NCBI GenBank assembly: GCA_017469795.1
Contig: JAFUFT010000005.1
Span: 1-49,221, forward strand
DNA from: Oscillospiraceae bacterium
GTDB taxonomy: Bacteria > Bacillota > Clostridia > Oscillospirales > Oscillospiraceae
DNA: 49,221 nucleotides
Direction: 5' to 3'
The position numbers and the translations under genes were made by a program. Positions 33,491-42,861 of the stretch are shown here, piece after piece (positions within the stretch are counted from its first letter, which is position 1; each line of letters starts with the position of its first letter). The notes beneath the pieces were generated by a model, which saw only the letters and a list, made by a program, of their open reading frames with translations, made no database searches and was not told where the DNA came from.

Positions 33491-35875
33491 ATGAATATTT
33501 CGAGAAAATGGCTCAAGGAATATACCCCCGTAGATGTATCCGATCACGAGTTCGACGCCGCCATGACCATGTCCGGCACCAAGGTGGAGACCACTGAGGT
33601 CCTCTCCGCGGAGATCAAAAATGTGGTGGTGGGCAAGGTGCTGGAGATCCGGCGCCACGAAAACTCCGACCACATGTGGATCTGCCAGGTGGACGTGGGC
33701 GAGGCCGAGCCCGTCCAGATCGTCACCGGCGCACAGAACGTGAAGCAGGGCGACCTCTGCCCCGTGGCCAAGCACAACTCTTACCTTCCCGGCGGCATCC
33801 ATATCACCAAGGGCAAGCTTCGGGGCGAGAAATCCTATGGTATGCTCTGCTCCCTGAAGGAGCTGGGCCTGACGGTGAACGACTTCCCCTACGCCATTGA
33901 GGACGGCATCTTCATCATCGAGGAACCGGACGCATACGTGGGGCAGGACATTAACGAGGTCATCGGCACCGACGACTCCGTGGTGGAGTTTGAGATCACC
34001 AACAACCGTACCGACTGCTACTCCATCATCGGCATCGCCCGGGAGGCAGCAGCCACCTTCCAGAAGCCCCTGACCCTCCACGAGCCCCAGGTCAAGGGCT
34101 CCGATGCCGGCAGCATCTTCGATGAACTGGAGATCGAGATCGCCGACCCCGATCTGTGCCCCCGGTACACCTCCCGGATGGTCAAGAACGTAAAGATCGG
34201 CCCCTCCCCCAAGTGGCTGCGGCAGCGGCTCCACGCGCTGGGCGTCCGGCCCATCAACAACATCGTGGACATCACCAACTATGTGATGCTGGAGTACGGC
34301 CAGCCCATGCACGCCTTTGACTACCGGTATGTGTCCTCCGGGAAGATCGTGGTCCGCCGGGCGAAGGACGGCGAGGTCCTGACCACTCTGGACGGAAACG
34401 AGCACACCCTCACCGACAAGATGCTGGTCATTGCGGACAGCGACCGGGCCATCGGTCTGGCGGGCATCATGGGCGGACTCAACTCCGAGATCCTGGACAC
34501 CACCACCACGGTGGTCTTTGAGAGCGCCAACTTTGACGGCACCTGCATCCGCCAGACTGCCAACGCGCTGGGCATGCGCACCGACGCCTCCTCCAAGTTC
34601 GAGAAGAACCTGAACCCCCTGACCACCTATCCCGCCCTGCAGCGGGCCTGCGAGCTGGTGGAGGAGCTGGGCGCCGGCGACGTGCTGGACGGCGTCATCG
34701 ACGTACTGAACTATGTGCCGGCGGCCGTGGACGTGGCCTTTGAGCCTGACCGCATCAACGCCCATCTGGGTACCGATCTGACCGGGACGGAGATGGAAGC
34801 GCTGCTGGGCCGGCTGGGCTTCACCGTGGAGGGCGATGTACTCCACGTCCCCGAGTGGCGCACCGACATCCACCACATGGCCGACGTGGCCGAAGAGGTG
34901 GCCCGGATGTACGGCTACGACAAAATCCCCGTAACCATGTTTAAGGGTGCCACCGCCCAAGGCGGCTACACCGAGGAACAGAAAAAGCGCAATCTCACCG
35001 GCACGATCTGCCGCGGCATGGGATACAGCGAGATCCTGACCTATTCCTTCGGTTCCCCCGATATGTTCGATCTGATCCGGCTTCCCGCCGAAAGCCCCCT
35101 GCGGCATACCGTAACAATCCTCAACCCGCTGGGTGAGGACACCTCCATCATGCGCACCACCACCCTGCCCTGCATGATGGAAACCCTGTCCCGGAACAAC
35201 GCCTACCGGAACAAGGCTGCCAAGCTCTATGAGCTGGCCAAGGTCTACCTGCCCGTGGAGGGCGAGGACCTGCCCCGGGAGGACGTGATCCTGACGCTGG
35301 GCACCTACGGCGCCGGGGAGAGCTTCTTCACTCTCAAGGGCGAGATTGAAACCATCCTCCGGTCCCTCAACGCCCAGGCCCGGACCTATACCGCCGTCAC
35401 CGACAACCCCTCCTATCACCCCGGCCGCTGCGCGGCGCTGGCGGTGGGCGGCGAGACCGTGGGCGTGCTGGGCCAGGTCCATCCCCTGGTGGCTGCCAAC
35501 TACGGCATTGACAGCGAGGTCTACTGCGCGGAGATCAACTTCACCGCTCTGCTGAATCTGCTGGCACCGGAGAACGTCTATCAGCCCCTTCCCCGGTTCC
35601 CGGCTGTGGAACGGGATATCGCCGTGGTCTGCGACGACGGTCTGACCGTTGCTGAGGTGGAGGCCTGCATCGAGGCCGCCGGCGGCAAGCTCCTGCGGTC
35701 CGTGAAGCTCTTTGACGTGTACAAGGGCAAGGGAATCCCGGACGGGAAAAAGTCCCTGGCCTTCAATCTGGTCCTCCGGGCGGATGACCGGACCCTGAAC
35801 GAGACGGATTCCGAGTCCGTCATGGGCGCTATCCTGGAGAAACTGGAGCAGTCGCTGGGCGCCGTGCTCCGCTAA
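33491..35875 (+). CDS. pheT: Phenylalanyl-tRNA synthetase beta subunit
   Basis: The 794-residue product contains the EMAP/tRNA-binding OB fold (about 40-150, GKVLEIRRHENSDHMWICQVD), the B3/B4 editing domain (VEFEITNNRTDCYSIIGIAREAA, RPINNIVDITNYVMLEYGQPMHAFD), the B5 domain, a degenerate class II core (EILTYSFGSPDMF, NPLGEDTSIMRTT) and the C-terminal anticodon-binding fold (PRFPAVERDIAVV, KSLAFNLVLRADDRTL). Length is normal for the family. It follows pheS by 17 bases with an AGAGGAGAG ribosome-binding site. Confidence 0.97.
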   Translation: MNISRKWLKEYTPVDVSDHEFDAAMTMSGTKVETTEVLSAEIKNVVVGKVLEIRRHENSDHMWICQVDVGEAEPVQIVTGAQNVKQGDLCPVAKHNSYLPGGIHITKGKLRGEKSYGMLCSLKELGLTVNDFPYAIEDGIFIIEEPDAYVGQDINEVIGTDDSVVEFEITNNRTDCYSIIGIAREAAATFQKPLTLHEPQVKGSDAGSIFDELEIEIADPDLCPRYTSRMVKNVKIGPSPKWLRQRLHALGVRPINNIVDITNYVMLEYGQPMHAFDYRYVSSGKIVVRRAKDGEVLTTLDGNEHTLTDKMLVIADSDRAIGLAGIMGGLNSEILDTTTTVVFESANFDGTCIRQTANALGMRTDASSKFEKNLNPLTTYPALQRACELVEELGAGDVLDGVIDVLNYVPAAVDVAFEPDRINAHLGTDLTGTEMEALLGRLGFTVEGDVLHVPEWRTDIHHMADVAEEVARMYGYDKIPVTMFKGATAQGGYTEEQKKRNLTGTICRGMGYSEILTYSFGSPDMFDLIRLPAESPLRHTVTILNPLGEDTSIMRTTTLPCMMETLSRNNAYRNKAAKLYELAKVYLPVEGEDLPREDVILTLGTYGAGESFFTLKGEIETILRSLNAQARTYTAVTDNPSYHPGRCAALAVGGETVGVLGQVHPLVAANYGIDSEVYCAEINFTALLNLLAPENVYQPLPRFPAVERDIAVVCDDGLTVAEVEACIEAAGGKLLRSVKLFDVYKGKGIPDGKKSLAFNLVLRADDRTLNETDSESVMGAILEKLEQSLGAVLR

Positions 35876-35888
35876 TCCCAAAATATGA

Positions 35889-35922
35889 GCCGCAGGCGAT
35901 CCTGTTCGCCTGCGGCTTTTTT
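35889..35922 (+). terminator. pheST terminator
   Basis: A 10-bp stem GCCGCAGGCG with its complement (loop of eight) is followed by TTTTTT. Confidence 0.92.
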
Positions 35923-36059
35923 GTGCACTCTCGCTGTCATTTTCCTGCATAATTTGCAAAAATAATTTCAATTTATGAATCTTGATGTCTAAATTATTGC
36001 ATTTCGGACCTGTTTTTCACTGTTTTTTCATGGAAATTGAAAAAAATTACATCAAGCTC

Positions 36060-36088
36060 TTGCATTTTTATGTATAATCGTGTACTAT
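36060..36088 (+). promoter_or_regulatory. Promoter of gdhA
   Basis: TTGCAT at 36060-36065, 17-base spacer, TACTAT at 36083-36088. A TATAAT inside the spacer could serve another start. The ~135-base leader before gdhA contains a weak hairpin (ATACAG at about 36158 with CTGTAT at about 36186). The AT-rich stretch 35923-36059 holds nothing else recognised. Confidence 0.6.
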
Positions 36089-36225
36089 AGGTGCAACAAC
36101 AACGGGGTTGCCGCATGTGTGGATTGCCAGCGCCTTTTCCGGCTTCTGGATACATGGATACAGGCGGGCCCTGGCGGGCCGGTTCTGTATGGATCCGGCA
36201 TCATTTCAGGAAAGGGTGTTTTATT

Positions 36226-37572
36226 ATGGCAATCAACAATGCGTACCTCAACAGCGTATATGAGGATCTCGCCGCCCGCTACGCCGAGCAGCATGAGTAC
36301 CTGGAGGCCGTCAACGAGGTGCTGGAGACTCTGGTGCCCGTGGTGGAGTCCGATCCCCGGCTGGAGAAGGAAAACATCATCGGCCGCATCGTGGAGCCCG
36401 AGCGGGCCATCATCTTCCGGGTGCCCTGGGTGGACGATCAGGGCAAGGTCCAGGTCAACCGCGGCTACCGCGTCCAGTTCAACTCCGCCATCGGCCCCTA
36501 CAAGGGCGGCCTGCGTTTCCGTGACAACGTGACTCTGGGCATGATCAAGTTCCTGGGCTTTGAGCAGATCTTCAAGAACGCGCTGACCACGCTGCCCATG
36601 GGCGGCGGCAAGGGCGGCTCCGACTTCGACCCCAAGGGCAAGTCCGACGCCGAGGTCATGCGGTTCTGCCAGAGCTTTATGACCGAGCTGTTCCGCCACA
36701 TCGGCGCGGACACCGACGTGCCCGCCGGCGACCAGGGCGTGGGCGCCCGGGAAATCGGCTATCTCTTCGGCCAGTACAAGCGCCTGAAGAACGAGTGGAC
36801 CGGCGTGCTCACCGGCAAGGGCCTGACCTACGGCGGCTCCCTGGCCCGGACTGAGGCCACCGGCTACGGTCTGTGCTACTTCACCAACGCCTACCTCAAG
36901 GCCAACGGCCAGAGCTTCGAGGGCAAGAAGGTCGTTGTTTCCGGTTCCGGCAACGTGGCCATCTACGCCTGCCAGAAGGCCACCCAGTTGGGCGGCAAGG
37001 TCATCGCCATGTATGACTCCAACGGCTACATCGTCGACGAGAACGGCATCGACTACAAGGTCATGCAGGTCATCAAGGAGCAGAAGCGCGACCGCATCAG
37101 CACCTATGTGAACTATGTGCCCACCGCCAAGTATTATGAGGGCTGCAAGGGCATCTGGACTGTCCCCGCTGACATCTATCTCCCCTGCGCCACCCAGAAC
37201 GAGATCGACGCTGAGTCCGCCCGGGCCATCGTGGCCAACGGCGCCATCGGCGTGTTCGAGGGCTCCAACATGCCCTGCACCCCCGAGGCTATCTCCATCA
37301 TCAAGGGCGCCGGCCTGCTCTACAGCCCCGGCAAGGCTTCCAACGCCGGCGGCGTGGCCACCTCCGGTCTGGAGATGAGCCAGAACTCCGAGCGTCTGAG
37401 CTGGTCCTTCGAAGAGGTGGACGGCAAGCTCCAGGGCATCATGGAGAGCATCTACAACGCCTGCGCCGACGCCGCCGAGAAGTACGGCATGCCTGGCGAC
37501 ATCCAGGCGGGCGCCAACATCGCCGGCTTCCTGAAGGTGGCCGAGGCCATGCTGGCACAGGGTGTCTGCTGA
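36226..37572 (+). CDS. gdhA: Glutamate dehydrogenase, NAD(P)-specific
   Basis: The 448-residue product is a hexameric-type GDH: GYRVQFNSAIGPYKGGLRFR, LPMGGGKGGSDFDPKGKSD with the catalytic Lys, DVPAGDQGVGAREIGYLFG, and the Rossmann motif VVSGSGNVAIYACQ. EGSNMPCTPEA and GGVATSGLEMSQNSERLSW follow. It interconverts glutamate and 2-oxoglutarate plus ammonia, central to nitrogen metabolism or amino-acid fermentation. The ATG at 36226 has AGGAAAGGG upstream; the frame extends further but without support. The dinucleotide specificity is not clear from sequence alone. Confidence 0.96.
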   Translation: MAINNAYLNSVYEDLAARYAEQHEYLEAVNEVLETLVPVVESDPRLEKENIIGRIVEPERAIIFRVPWVDDQGKVQVNRGYRVQFNSAIGPYKGGLRFRDNVTLGMIKFLGFEQIFKNALTTLPMGGGKGGSDFDPKGKSDAEVMRFCQSFMTELFRHIGADTDVPAGDQGVGAREIGYLFGQYKRLKNEWTGVLTGKGLTYGGSLARTEATGYGLCYFTNAYLKANGQSFEGKKVVVSGSGNVAIYACQKATQLGGKVIAMYDSNGYIVDENGIDYKVMQVIKEQKRDRISTYVNYVPTAKYYEGCKGIWTVPADIYLPCATQNEIDAESARAIVANGAIGVFEGSNMPCTPEAISIIKGAGLLYSPGKASNAGGVATSGLEMSQNSERLSWSFEEVDGKLQGIMESIYNACADAAEKYGMPGDIQAGANIAGFLKVAEAMLAQGVC

Positions 37573-37590
37573 TCATAAGTCAAACAACGA

Positions 37591-37620
37591 CCCCGGGCTG
37601 CGAAAGCAGCCCGGGGTTTT
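37591..37620. terminator. Terminator after gdhA
   Basis: An 11-bp stem CCCCGGGCTGC with its complement and a GAAA tetraloop is followed by TTTT. It serves gdhA (plus) and may also serve the convergent PAP2 gene. Confidence 0.92.
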
Positions 37621-37627
37621 CTTTCCT

Positions 37628-38119
37628 CTACGGCACCCCGTACATCCCCACCCATCCGATGAGTCCGCCCAGCAGGAGGCCGCAGACCACATCCCGGATG
37701 AAATGCACTCCGGAGAGCACCCGGGTCAGGGCGATCAACAGCGCGATCCCGCACAGCACCGCCCCCAGGGGCGGCAGGACCTTCAGGGCCGTCACGGCGA
37801 TCACCGCGGCGCAGGCGGCATGCCGGGAGGGGAAGGATTTTCCCTTCGTCTCCTTGGGCGTCAGCGGCGGGATCCCCAACGCCTCGTAGGGCCGGGGCGC
37901 GTTGATCCATGCCCGCAGGCCGGTGGCGATCAGGAGCCCGGCGGCAGGCACCAGAATCGACCGGAGCAGAAACTCCCGGCGGAACAGCAGCAGATCCAGC
38001 AGCATCAGCGAATACGCCCCGTAGACCAGCCCTGGCAGCAGCTTCACGCTGATCCCCAGCGCCCGGCAGAGGCCCGGGCGGGCCGATATGCGGTCATGTA
38101 TGGAACGGTAAAACCCCAT
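37628..38119 (-). CDS. PAP2-family membrane phosphatase
   Basis: The 163-residue product has about five hydrophobic segments and the three PAP2 motifs: a K/R...RP motif (RAWINAPRPYE), SFPSRH (GKSFPSRHAACA) with the catalytic His, and RVLSGVHFIRDV with the nucleophile-assisting His and Asp. It likely dephosphorylates a lipid phosphate such as undecaprenyl pyrophosphate or phosphatidate on the outer membrane face. It is unrelated in detail to the PAP2 fragment fused to the recombinase at 12420. Confidence 0.9.
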   Translation of the reverse strand: MGFYRSIHDRISARPGLCRALGISVKLLPGLVYGAYSLMLLDLLLFRREFLLRSILVPAAGLLIATGLRAWINAPRPYEALGIPPLTPKETKGKSFPSRHAACAAVIAVTALKVLPPLGAVLCGIALLIALTRVLSGVHFIRDVVCGLLLGGLIGWVGMYGVP

Positions 38120-38231
38120 TTCTGTTCCCTCCCGTCAGGTCCCATGTATTATATCACGGGGCCTTTCCTCCGACAAGTCCCGCTTTTTCCGGAAAACCAC
38201 ACACTCTGTCACAGGAAACGCAAGTGGATGA

Positions 38232-38260
38232 TTGCACATCGGCGGATCCTGCGGTATAAT
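38232..38260 (+). promoter_or_regulatory. Promoter of the flavin oxidoreductase gene
   Basis: TTGCAC at 38232-38237, 17-base spacer, TATAAT at 38255-38260, followed by GGAGG before the ATG at 38303. Confidence 0.7.
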
Positions 38261-38302
38261 GGCACTGTTAAGAATTGCAACTAATTAAAAGGAGGATCTC
38301 CC

Positions 38303-40492
38303 ATGAGCATTCGCTACCCCCATCTGCTCTCTCCGGTGCAGGTCGGCAACGTGCTGTTCAAAAACCGCATGGAGGCCACTGCCGCCACGCCCCACTTCGT
38401 TCAGGGTACTGAACCCTACCCCACGGAAAAGTGGATCACTATGATGGCAAACCGGGCCCGGAACGGCGCCGCCGGCGTGTACATCAACCACCTCGAGCAC
38501 GGTTCCCCGGAGAAAGCCGGCATCGACTTCACTCCCGCGCACTTCTCCATCATGGACATCGACCGGACCTCCACCCACAATTATCTATGTCAGATGATCG
38601 ACGCGATCCGGTACTATGGCTCCATTCCCATCACCGGCCCCATGGGCTCCTTCACCCGGACGCCGGAGCAGGGCATGGGCCCCGAGGCCATGATGATGGC
38701 CCAAGGCGATAAGAAGGACGAGGGTCCCGGAGGCCCGGGAGGTCCGGGCGGTCCGGGCGGCCCCGGTGGTCCCGGTGGTCCCGGTAGTCCCGGTGGTCCC
38801 GGTGGTCCCGGTGGTGACAAGGGCGGCCCCGGAGGGCCCGGCGGCATGCCGGATATGTTCGGCGGCCCCTTTGAGGAGACCCGGCCCGCCAAGGTCGTTT
38901 CTCCCATCCAGATTCTGAACCCCGGCCCCTCCCTGGCGGATACCGTCACCAAGGCCCAGATGCAGGAATACATCGACACCACCATCAAGAGCGCCCTGGA
39001 GCTCAAGGCCCTGGGCTTCCAGATGTTCTCCTTCCACAACGCCTATCGGGGCCACATCGGCGCGCAGCTCTGGTCTCCCCTGACCAACCACCGCCACGAC
39101 GAATACGGCGTGGACAGCGTGGAAAACCGCGCCCGGTTCCTGATCGAGTTCTTCGACGCCATGAAGCAGACGCTGGGCCGCGACTTCCCTCTGGAGGTGC
39201 TGATCTCCGGCACCGAGCCCGGCGGCGCGACCATCCGGGACACCATTGAGCTGGCCCGGCTGCTGGAGGGACATGTGGACATTCTCTCCATCCGCAACGG
39301 CGTCCAGGATCCTCAGCACCCCACCGGCTTCACCTCCACCCGGGACCACCAGTGGCCCAACGAGGAAGTGACCGCCGCTGTCACTCAGGACTGCCACGCC
39401 CGGGGCGCCAAGCTGCTCATCGGCGCCACCGCGGGCCTCCACGACGCGGATCTGTGCGAGTCCATCATTCGGGACGGCAAGGCGGATCTGGTGTGCATGG
39501 CTCGGAGCTGGATCTGCGACAGCGAGTACGGCAAGAAGCTCTACGAGGGCCGGGGCGAGGACATCACCCCCTGCGTCCGCTGCAATAAGTGCCACGTGCC
39601 CAACGACACCGACAAGTTCCGCTCCTTCTGCTCGGTCAACCCCCTGATCGGTCTGGAGGACAAGATCGACCGGATGGTCTCTCCCGTGGAGCGGGAGAAG
39701 AAGGTGGCAGTGGTCGGCGGCGGCCCCGCGGGCATGTACGCCGCTATCACCCTGGCGGACCGGGGCCACAAGGTCACGCTGTATGAGAAGAACGACCGTC
39801 TGGGCGGCCAGCTGATCCACGCGGACTTTGCCTCCTTCAAATGGCCTCTGGCCGACTTTAAGGACTTCCTGGCCCGGCAGTGTGCCAAGAAGGGCGTGGA
39901 GATCCGGCTGAACACCGAGGCCACAAAGGAGATGCTGGCGGCGGAGAACTACGATCATGTGATCCTGGCCATCGGCCCCGTATTCACCAAGGCCGGCATC
40001 CCCGGCGCGGAGTCCCCGAAGGTTCTGACCACCATGGACGTATTCGGCCACGAGGACGAGCTGCCGGAGAACATCGTCGTCATCGGCGGCAGCGAGACCG
40101 GCGTGGAGACCGCCATGGATCTGGCGGAGAAGGGCCACAAGGTCACCGTGCTCTGCCGGCAGAAGACCCTGGCCTCTGACGCGCCCCACGCCCACTATGT
40201 GACCATGCTGGAGGACGCGTGGCTCCGTCTGGAGAACTTCTTCTGGGTCAAGGGAATCCAGAAGTACGAGAAGATCGACGACACCGGCGTCACCTACATC
40301 AACTTTGAGGGCAAGGAAAAGCACATCGACGCGGACTGCGTGGTCATGTGCACCGGCGCCCGGCCCAACACGGAGGGCTGCGCGGCTCTCTACGGCGCCG
40401 CGGACCGCACCGACATGGTGGGCGACTGCTTCCGGGTGGGCAACGTCCACTTCGCCGTCACCACTGCCTTCGGCGCGGCTAACCAGATCTAA
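38303..40492 (+). CDS. Old-yellow-enzyme family FAD/FMN/4Fe-4S oxidoreductase with Gly-Pro-Gly insert
   Basis: The 729-residue product has a TIM-barrel OYE domain (1 to about 410; [50 protein letters not shown]), a [4Fe-4S] motif ([12 protein letters not shown] plus FCSVNP), an FAD-binding motif ([21 protein letters not shown]) and an NAD(P)-binding motif ([20 protein letters not shown]). This is the 2,4-dienoyl-CoA reductase/BaiCD/BaiH architecture, reducing activated C=C bonds. Residues 141-181 form an unusual insert of repeated Gly-Pro-Gly in the barrel region, then [10 protein letters not shown]. No signal peptide, so cytoplasmic. The substrate is unknown. Confidence 0.92.
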   Translation: MSIRYPHLLSPVQVGNVLFKNRMEATAATPHFVQGTEPYPTEKWITMMANRARNGAAGVYINHLEHGSPEKAGIDFTPAHFSIMDIDRTSTHNYLCQMIDAIRYYGSIPITGPMGSFTRTPEQGMGPEAMMMAQGDKKDEGPGGPGGPGGPGGPGGPGGPGSPGGPGGPGGDKGGPGGPGGMPDMFGGPFEETRPAKVVSPIQILNPGPSLADTVTKAQMQEYIDTTIKSALELKALGFQMFSFHNAYRGHIGAQLWSPLTNHRHDEYGVDSVENRARFLIEFFDAMKQTLGRDFPLEVLISGTEPGGATIRDTIELARLLEGHVDILSIRNGVQDPQHPTGFTSTRDHQWPNEEVTAAVTQDCHARGAKLLIGATAGLHDADLCESIIRDGKADLVCMARSWICDSEYGKKLYEGRGEDITPCVRCNKCHVPNDTDKFRSFCSVNPLIGLEDKIDRMVSPVEREKKVAVVGGGPAGMYAAITLADRGHKVTLYEKNDRLGGQLIHADFASFKWPLADFKDFLARQCAKKGVEIRLNTEATKEMLAAENYDHVILAIGPVFTKAGIPGAESPKVLTTMDVFGHEDELPENIVVIGGSETGVETAMDLAEKGHKVTVLCRQKTLASDAPHAHYVTMLEDAWLRLENFFWVKGIQKYEKIDDTGVTYINFEGKEKHIDADCVVMCTGARPNTEGCAALYGAADRTDMVGDCFRVGNVHFAVTTAFGAANQI
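38723..38845 (+). repeat. In-frame GC-rich minisatellite coding Gly-Pro-Gly repeats
   Basis: About 120 bases of tandem 9-base units related to GGTCCCGGT, in frame within the flavoenzyme gene. One unit changes to Ser-Pro and a GDKG interrupts near the end. The near-identical units could expand or contract by slippage without changing frame. Confidence 0.85.
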
Positions 40493-40580
40493 GACCGAAA
40501 AGAAGACTTGGGAACCAAAAATTTCAGAACCCCTGTTTATCGCCGATTTTTTGTAAGATAATCCGGAACCTCCATTTTCG

Positions 40581-40597
40581 ATATCCTTGATTTTTTG
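40581..40597 (+). repeat. Direct repeat ATATCCTTGATTTTTTG, left copy
   Basis: The same core (ATATCCTTGATT then T/G-rich) recurs at 43318 and 43396. Together they bracket the AT-richer accessory patch 40.6-43.4 kb. It lies within 40493-40654, which holds no gene but also a GAACCT/AGGTTC inverted repeat. Confidence 0.5.
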
Positions 40598-40621
40598 TAG
40601 GTTCTGGGGTAGAACAACAAC

Positions 40622-40672
40622 AAAAGAGACTGCTATGCTGTTGGAATTACTCCTTCAACGTAGCAGTCTTTT
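40622..40672 (-). terminator. Terminator overlapping the 3' end of the zinc-ribbon repeat gene
   Basis: Long inverted repeat AAAAGAGACTGCTA...TAGCAGTCTTTT. Reading minus it ends in TTTT. The 5' arm lies inside the last codons of the gene ending at 40655. Confidence 0.75.
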
Positions 40673-42238
40673 CTCTCTTTCCCTGCAGGCAGGGCAACCA
40701 ATCTCCTCGTAAGTGCGGCTTCTGACCGGCGCATACCATTCGTGACCACAGTGGGAGCATTTCCACCAGACCTTTTTTGTGGAGTGCTTATACACACTGT
40801 CCGGCGTTTTCCGCCGATTCTTGGTTGGATGCCATTCGGATGCAACCATGGGATAACAGTTGAGCAGATCGTTGAATCCTGTCCATACCGCTGTGCCATT
40901 CAGATATGGACAACCATTGCCACTCGACCTGCTATTTACGGTTGCCTTCCATTCGAAGTTGAACCTTCTGCCCGTGTGAGGATCCTCAAAATGTATCTGC
41001 CACCAGACAGACTTTGTGCTGCCGGCTGTTACTATCTCCGGTGTTAATCCGTTGTTCTTTACAGGATGCCATTCGGCAGCCAAAGCTGGATGCGTTGTTG
41101 CGAGATCATTGAATCCCGTCCACACTGCTGGTGCAACGGACAAGAACGGGCAGCCTTTCCCTTTGACTCGGTCCTGCACGGATGCCTGCCATTCAAAATC
41201 ATAATGCTTTCCCGTAGTCGGATCGTCGTACGGCAGAAGCCACCACACCTTGCTCTTTCCGCCAGCGGTCACGTCTTCCGGACAGAGGTCTTTGTTCCTG
41301 GTGGGATGCCACTGCAGAGCCAAATCTGGGCGAACTGTCTTCAAATCGTTATATCCCACCCACACAGCGTTGCCAGTCAAAAACGGACAGCCCTCACCGT
41401 TTACCCTGTTATAAATTGTTGCGTCCCACGCAAAATCATAGTGATTCCCTGATTTCGGGTCATTGTATGGGAACAACCACCAGACACACTTGTGACTTTG
41501 CGCTGTTACTTCTTCCGGACGTAGTTTGCCGTTCAATGAAGGATGCCACTGGGCTGCCAGTGTGGGATGTGTCGTGGACAAATCATTAAACCCAAGCCAA
41601 ATCTTCTTCCCTGCCAGATAAGGACAATCCTTACCTGCAACACGGCTGTAGATAGCGGCTTCCCAAGCAAAATCAAAATGCCTGCCTGTAATCGGGTCAT
41701 CGTACGGATACTGCCACCACACCTTGCCATGGCTGTTTGCAGATACTTGCGTCGGTTTCAGATCCTTGTTTCGGAAAGGATGCCATTGCGCTGCGAGGTC
41801 AGGATTTGTAGTGGCAAGGTCGTTGTATCCGGGCCAGACTGCTTGTCCAACCAGATATGGACATCCTGCCCCATTGGATCGGTTGTTGATCGATGCTTCC
41901 CACTCAAAGTCATACGCTTTTCCGGTATCAGGATCCACATAATGCAACAGCCAAATCACTTTTCGCGTACTCCCTGCTGTAACATCCTCCGGGTGCAAAT
42001 CCCCGTTCGCCGTGGGGTGCCATTGGGCAGCCAACTCAGGATGTGTTGTGGCAAGATCATTGAACCCTGGGAACACCCTGGGGTTGGGGGCAAGATATGG
42101 GCATCCCGCCCCTTCGACCCGAGATTTGACCGTTGCTTCCCAGGTGAATATGAAGGTCTTTTCGGAAATCGGATCATGGAATTCTTTTTTCCACCAGACC
42201 TTTTTCTTACAGCCTGGGGTAAACGGTGAAGATAGCAT
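40655..42238 (-). CDS. Repeat protein derived from DUF4379 zinc-ribbon domains
   Basis: The 527-residue product consists of seven units of about 70 residues in the pattern GF/YNDLATTHPxLAAQWHP, then L.PE.VTAGS, VWW, DPxTGxxYDFEW, R..G.GCPYL. The pattern matches the DUF4379 probable zinc-ribbon family (WHPTKN...VWWKC..GHEW...CPxC). Only the last unit keeps all four Cys (KCSHCGHEW and CPACRE). In the others the first Cys pair is replaced by a DP-T-G hairpin and CPxC has become CPYL or CPFL. The first unit is cut at the start codon and no good ribosome-binding site is seen, so the N-terminus may be truncated. Function unknown; nucleic-acid or protein binding is a guess. Confidence 0.75.
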   Translation of the reverse strand: MLSSPFTPGCKKKVWWKKEFHDPISEKTFIFTWEATVKSRVEGAGCPYLAPNPRVFPGFNDLATTHPELAAQWHPTANGDLHPEDVTAGSTRKVIWLLHYVDPDTGKAYDFEWEASINNRSNGAGCPYLVGQAVWPGYNDLATTNPDLAAQWHPFRNKDLKPTQVSANSHGKVWWQYPYDDPITGRHFDFAWEAAIYSRVAGKDCPYLAGKKIWLGFNDLSTTHPTLAAQWHPSLNGKLRPEEVTAQSHKCVWWLFPYNDPKSGNHYDFAWDATIYNRVNGEGCPFLTGNAVWVGYNDLKTVRPDLALQWHPTRNKDLCPEDVTAGGKSKVWWLLPYDDPTTGKHYDFEWQASVQDRVKGKGCPFLSVAPAVWTGFNDLATTHPALAAEWHPVKNNGLTPEIVTAGSTKSVWWQIHFEDPHTGRRFNFEWKATVNSRSSGNGCPYLNGTAVWTGFNDLLNCYPMVASEWHPTKNRRKTPDSVYKHSTKKVWWKCSHCGHEWYAPVRSRTYEEIGCPACREREKRLLR

Positions 42239-42286
42239 TGAAGGATAAAAGCATATACGCGTCTTATCCAGGGTTCGGTGAAGCTT

Positions 42287-42481
42287 CTAAACTACCTTGG
42301 CGGCGGAAGCCCGAAGTCTATCCATTCTGATTCTTCCTTCCTCGGCTATGGAACGGACCCTGTTTAAGAGGACGCTCCCATCTCGGCATATCACCTGTTG
42401 GTGATGATACCCAGAGAGAGAAAACCCTTGCGGTGGCATGGCATTAACAACCGGAGCAGGATAAACTGCCCCGGAAGTCAT
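42287..42481 (-). CDS. Small hypothetical protein
   Basis: The 64-residue frame (MTSGAVYPAPVVNAMPPQGF, DGSVLLNRVRSIAEEGRIRM) starts 11 bases after the DUF6329-like stop on the same strand, with only a weak CAGAG upstream. Composition is protein-like and the position suggests a third gene in the operon. No family recognised. It could be a chance open frame. Confidence 0.35.
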   Translation of the reverse strand: MTSGAVYPAPVVNAMPPQGFSLSGYHHQQVICRDGSVLLNRVRSIAEEGRIRMDRLRASAAKVV

Positions 42482-42492
42482 CTCTGTGAAAG

Positions 42493-42819
42493 TCAGTTAG
42501 CTCGCAGAATCTGATAATAGGCCGCCCATTCGATATGGCAGCCGTCTTCTGCCGGAAGGACCAGCACCCCATCTGGGCGTCCAATTTGCCTGACCAGAAT
42601 GCTCCGCCACACGTCTCCTATGCCACACAACTCGGCGTAATCCTCCAGGTACTGCCTGTCAGCCAGCAGGTCCGTGGCAAAGTTCTGATAGTCGATTTTT
42701 TCAAGTTCCACTGTCTTGATAATTGCAAAGGGGTGTTCGTTTGCCACCAAATGGAGCCCATGGAGCTCTTCGATTCTTCTGGGCCTTCGAACAAACGCCG
42801 CCAGCTCTTGTGTTTGCAT
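42493..42819 (-). CDS. DUF6329-like hypothetical protein
   Basis: The 108-residue product (RPRRIEELHGLHLVANEHPFAIIKTVEL, LADRQYLEDYAELCGIGDVW, RPDGVLVLPAEDG) resembles the DUF6329 group of small proteins found near accessory genes in Oscillospiraceae; the match is from memory of the pattern and not certain. No catalytic motif or membrane segment is visible. RBS AGGAGG precedes the ATG. The promoter at 42862-42890 overlaps the operator shared with the divergent XRE gene. Confidence 0.65.
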   Translation of the reverse strand: MQTQELAAFVRRPRRIEELHGLHLVANEHPFAIIKTVELEKIDYQNFATDLLADRQYLEDYAELCGIGDVWRSILVRQIGRPDGVLVLPAEDGCHIEWAAYYQILRAN

Positions 42820-42861
42820 TTTGACCTCCTATTTTCTGATGAAAGCTACTTCTATGCAGAA

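Noticed and set aside
33464..35971. 835-codon minus-strand frame opposite pheT
   Set aside because: It covers pheT exactly and extends past its end. pheT is certain, and the opposite frame shows only codon-bias artefact.
36091..36225. N-terminal extension or leader peptide before gdhA
   Set aside because: There is no RBS for the upstream start. The region lies just after the promoter and behaves like an untranslated leader.
38723..38845. Assembly error or non-coding satellite in the flavoenzyme gene
   Set aside because: The frame is kept across the whole tract, and the enzyme motifs on both sides are intact, so the tract is coding.
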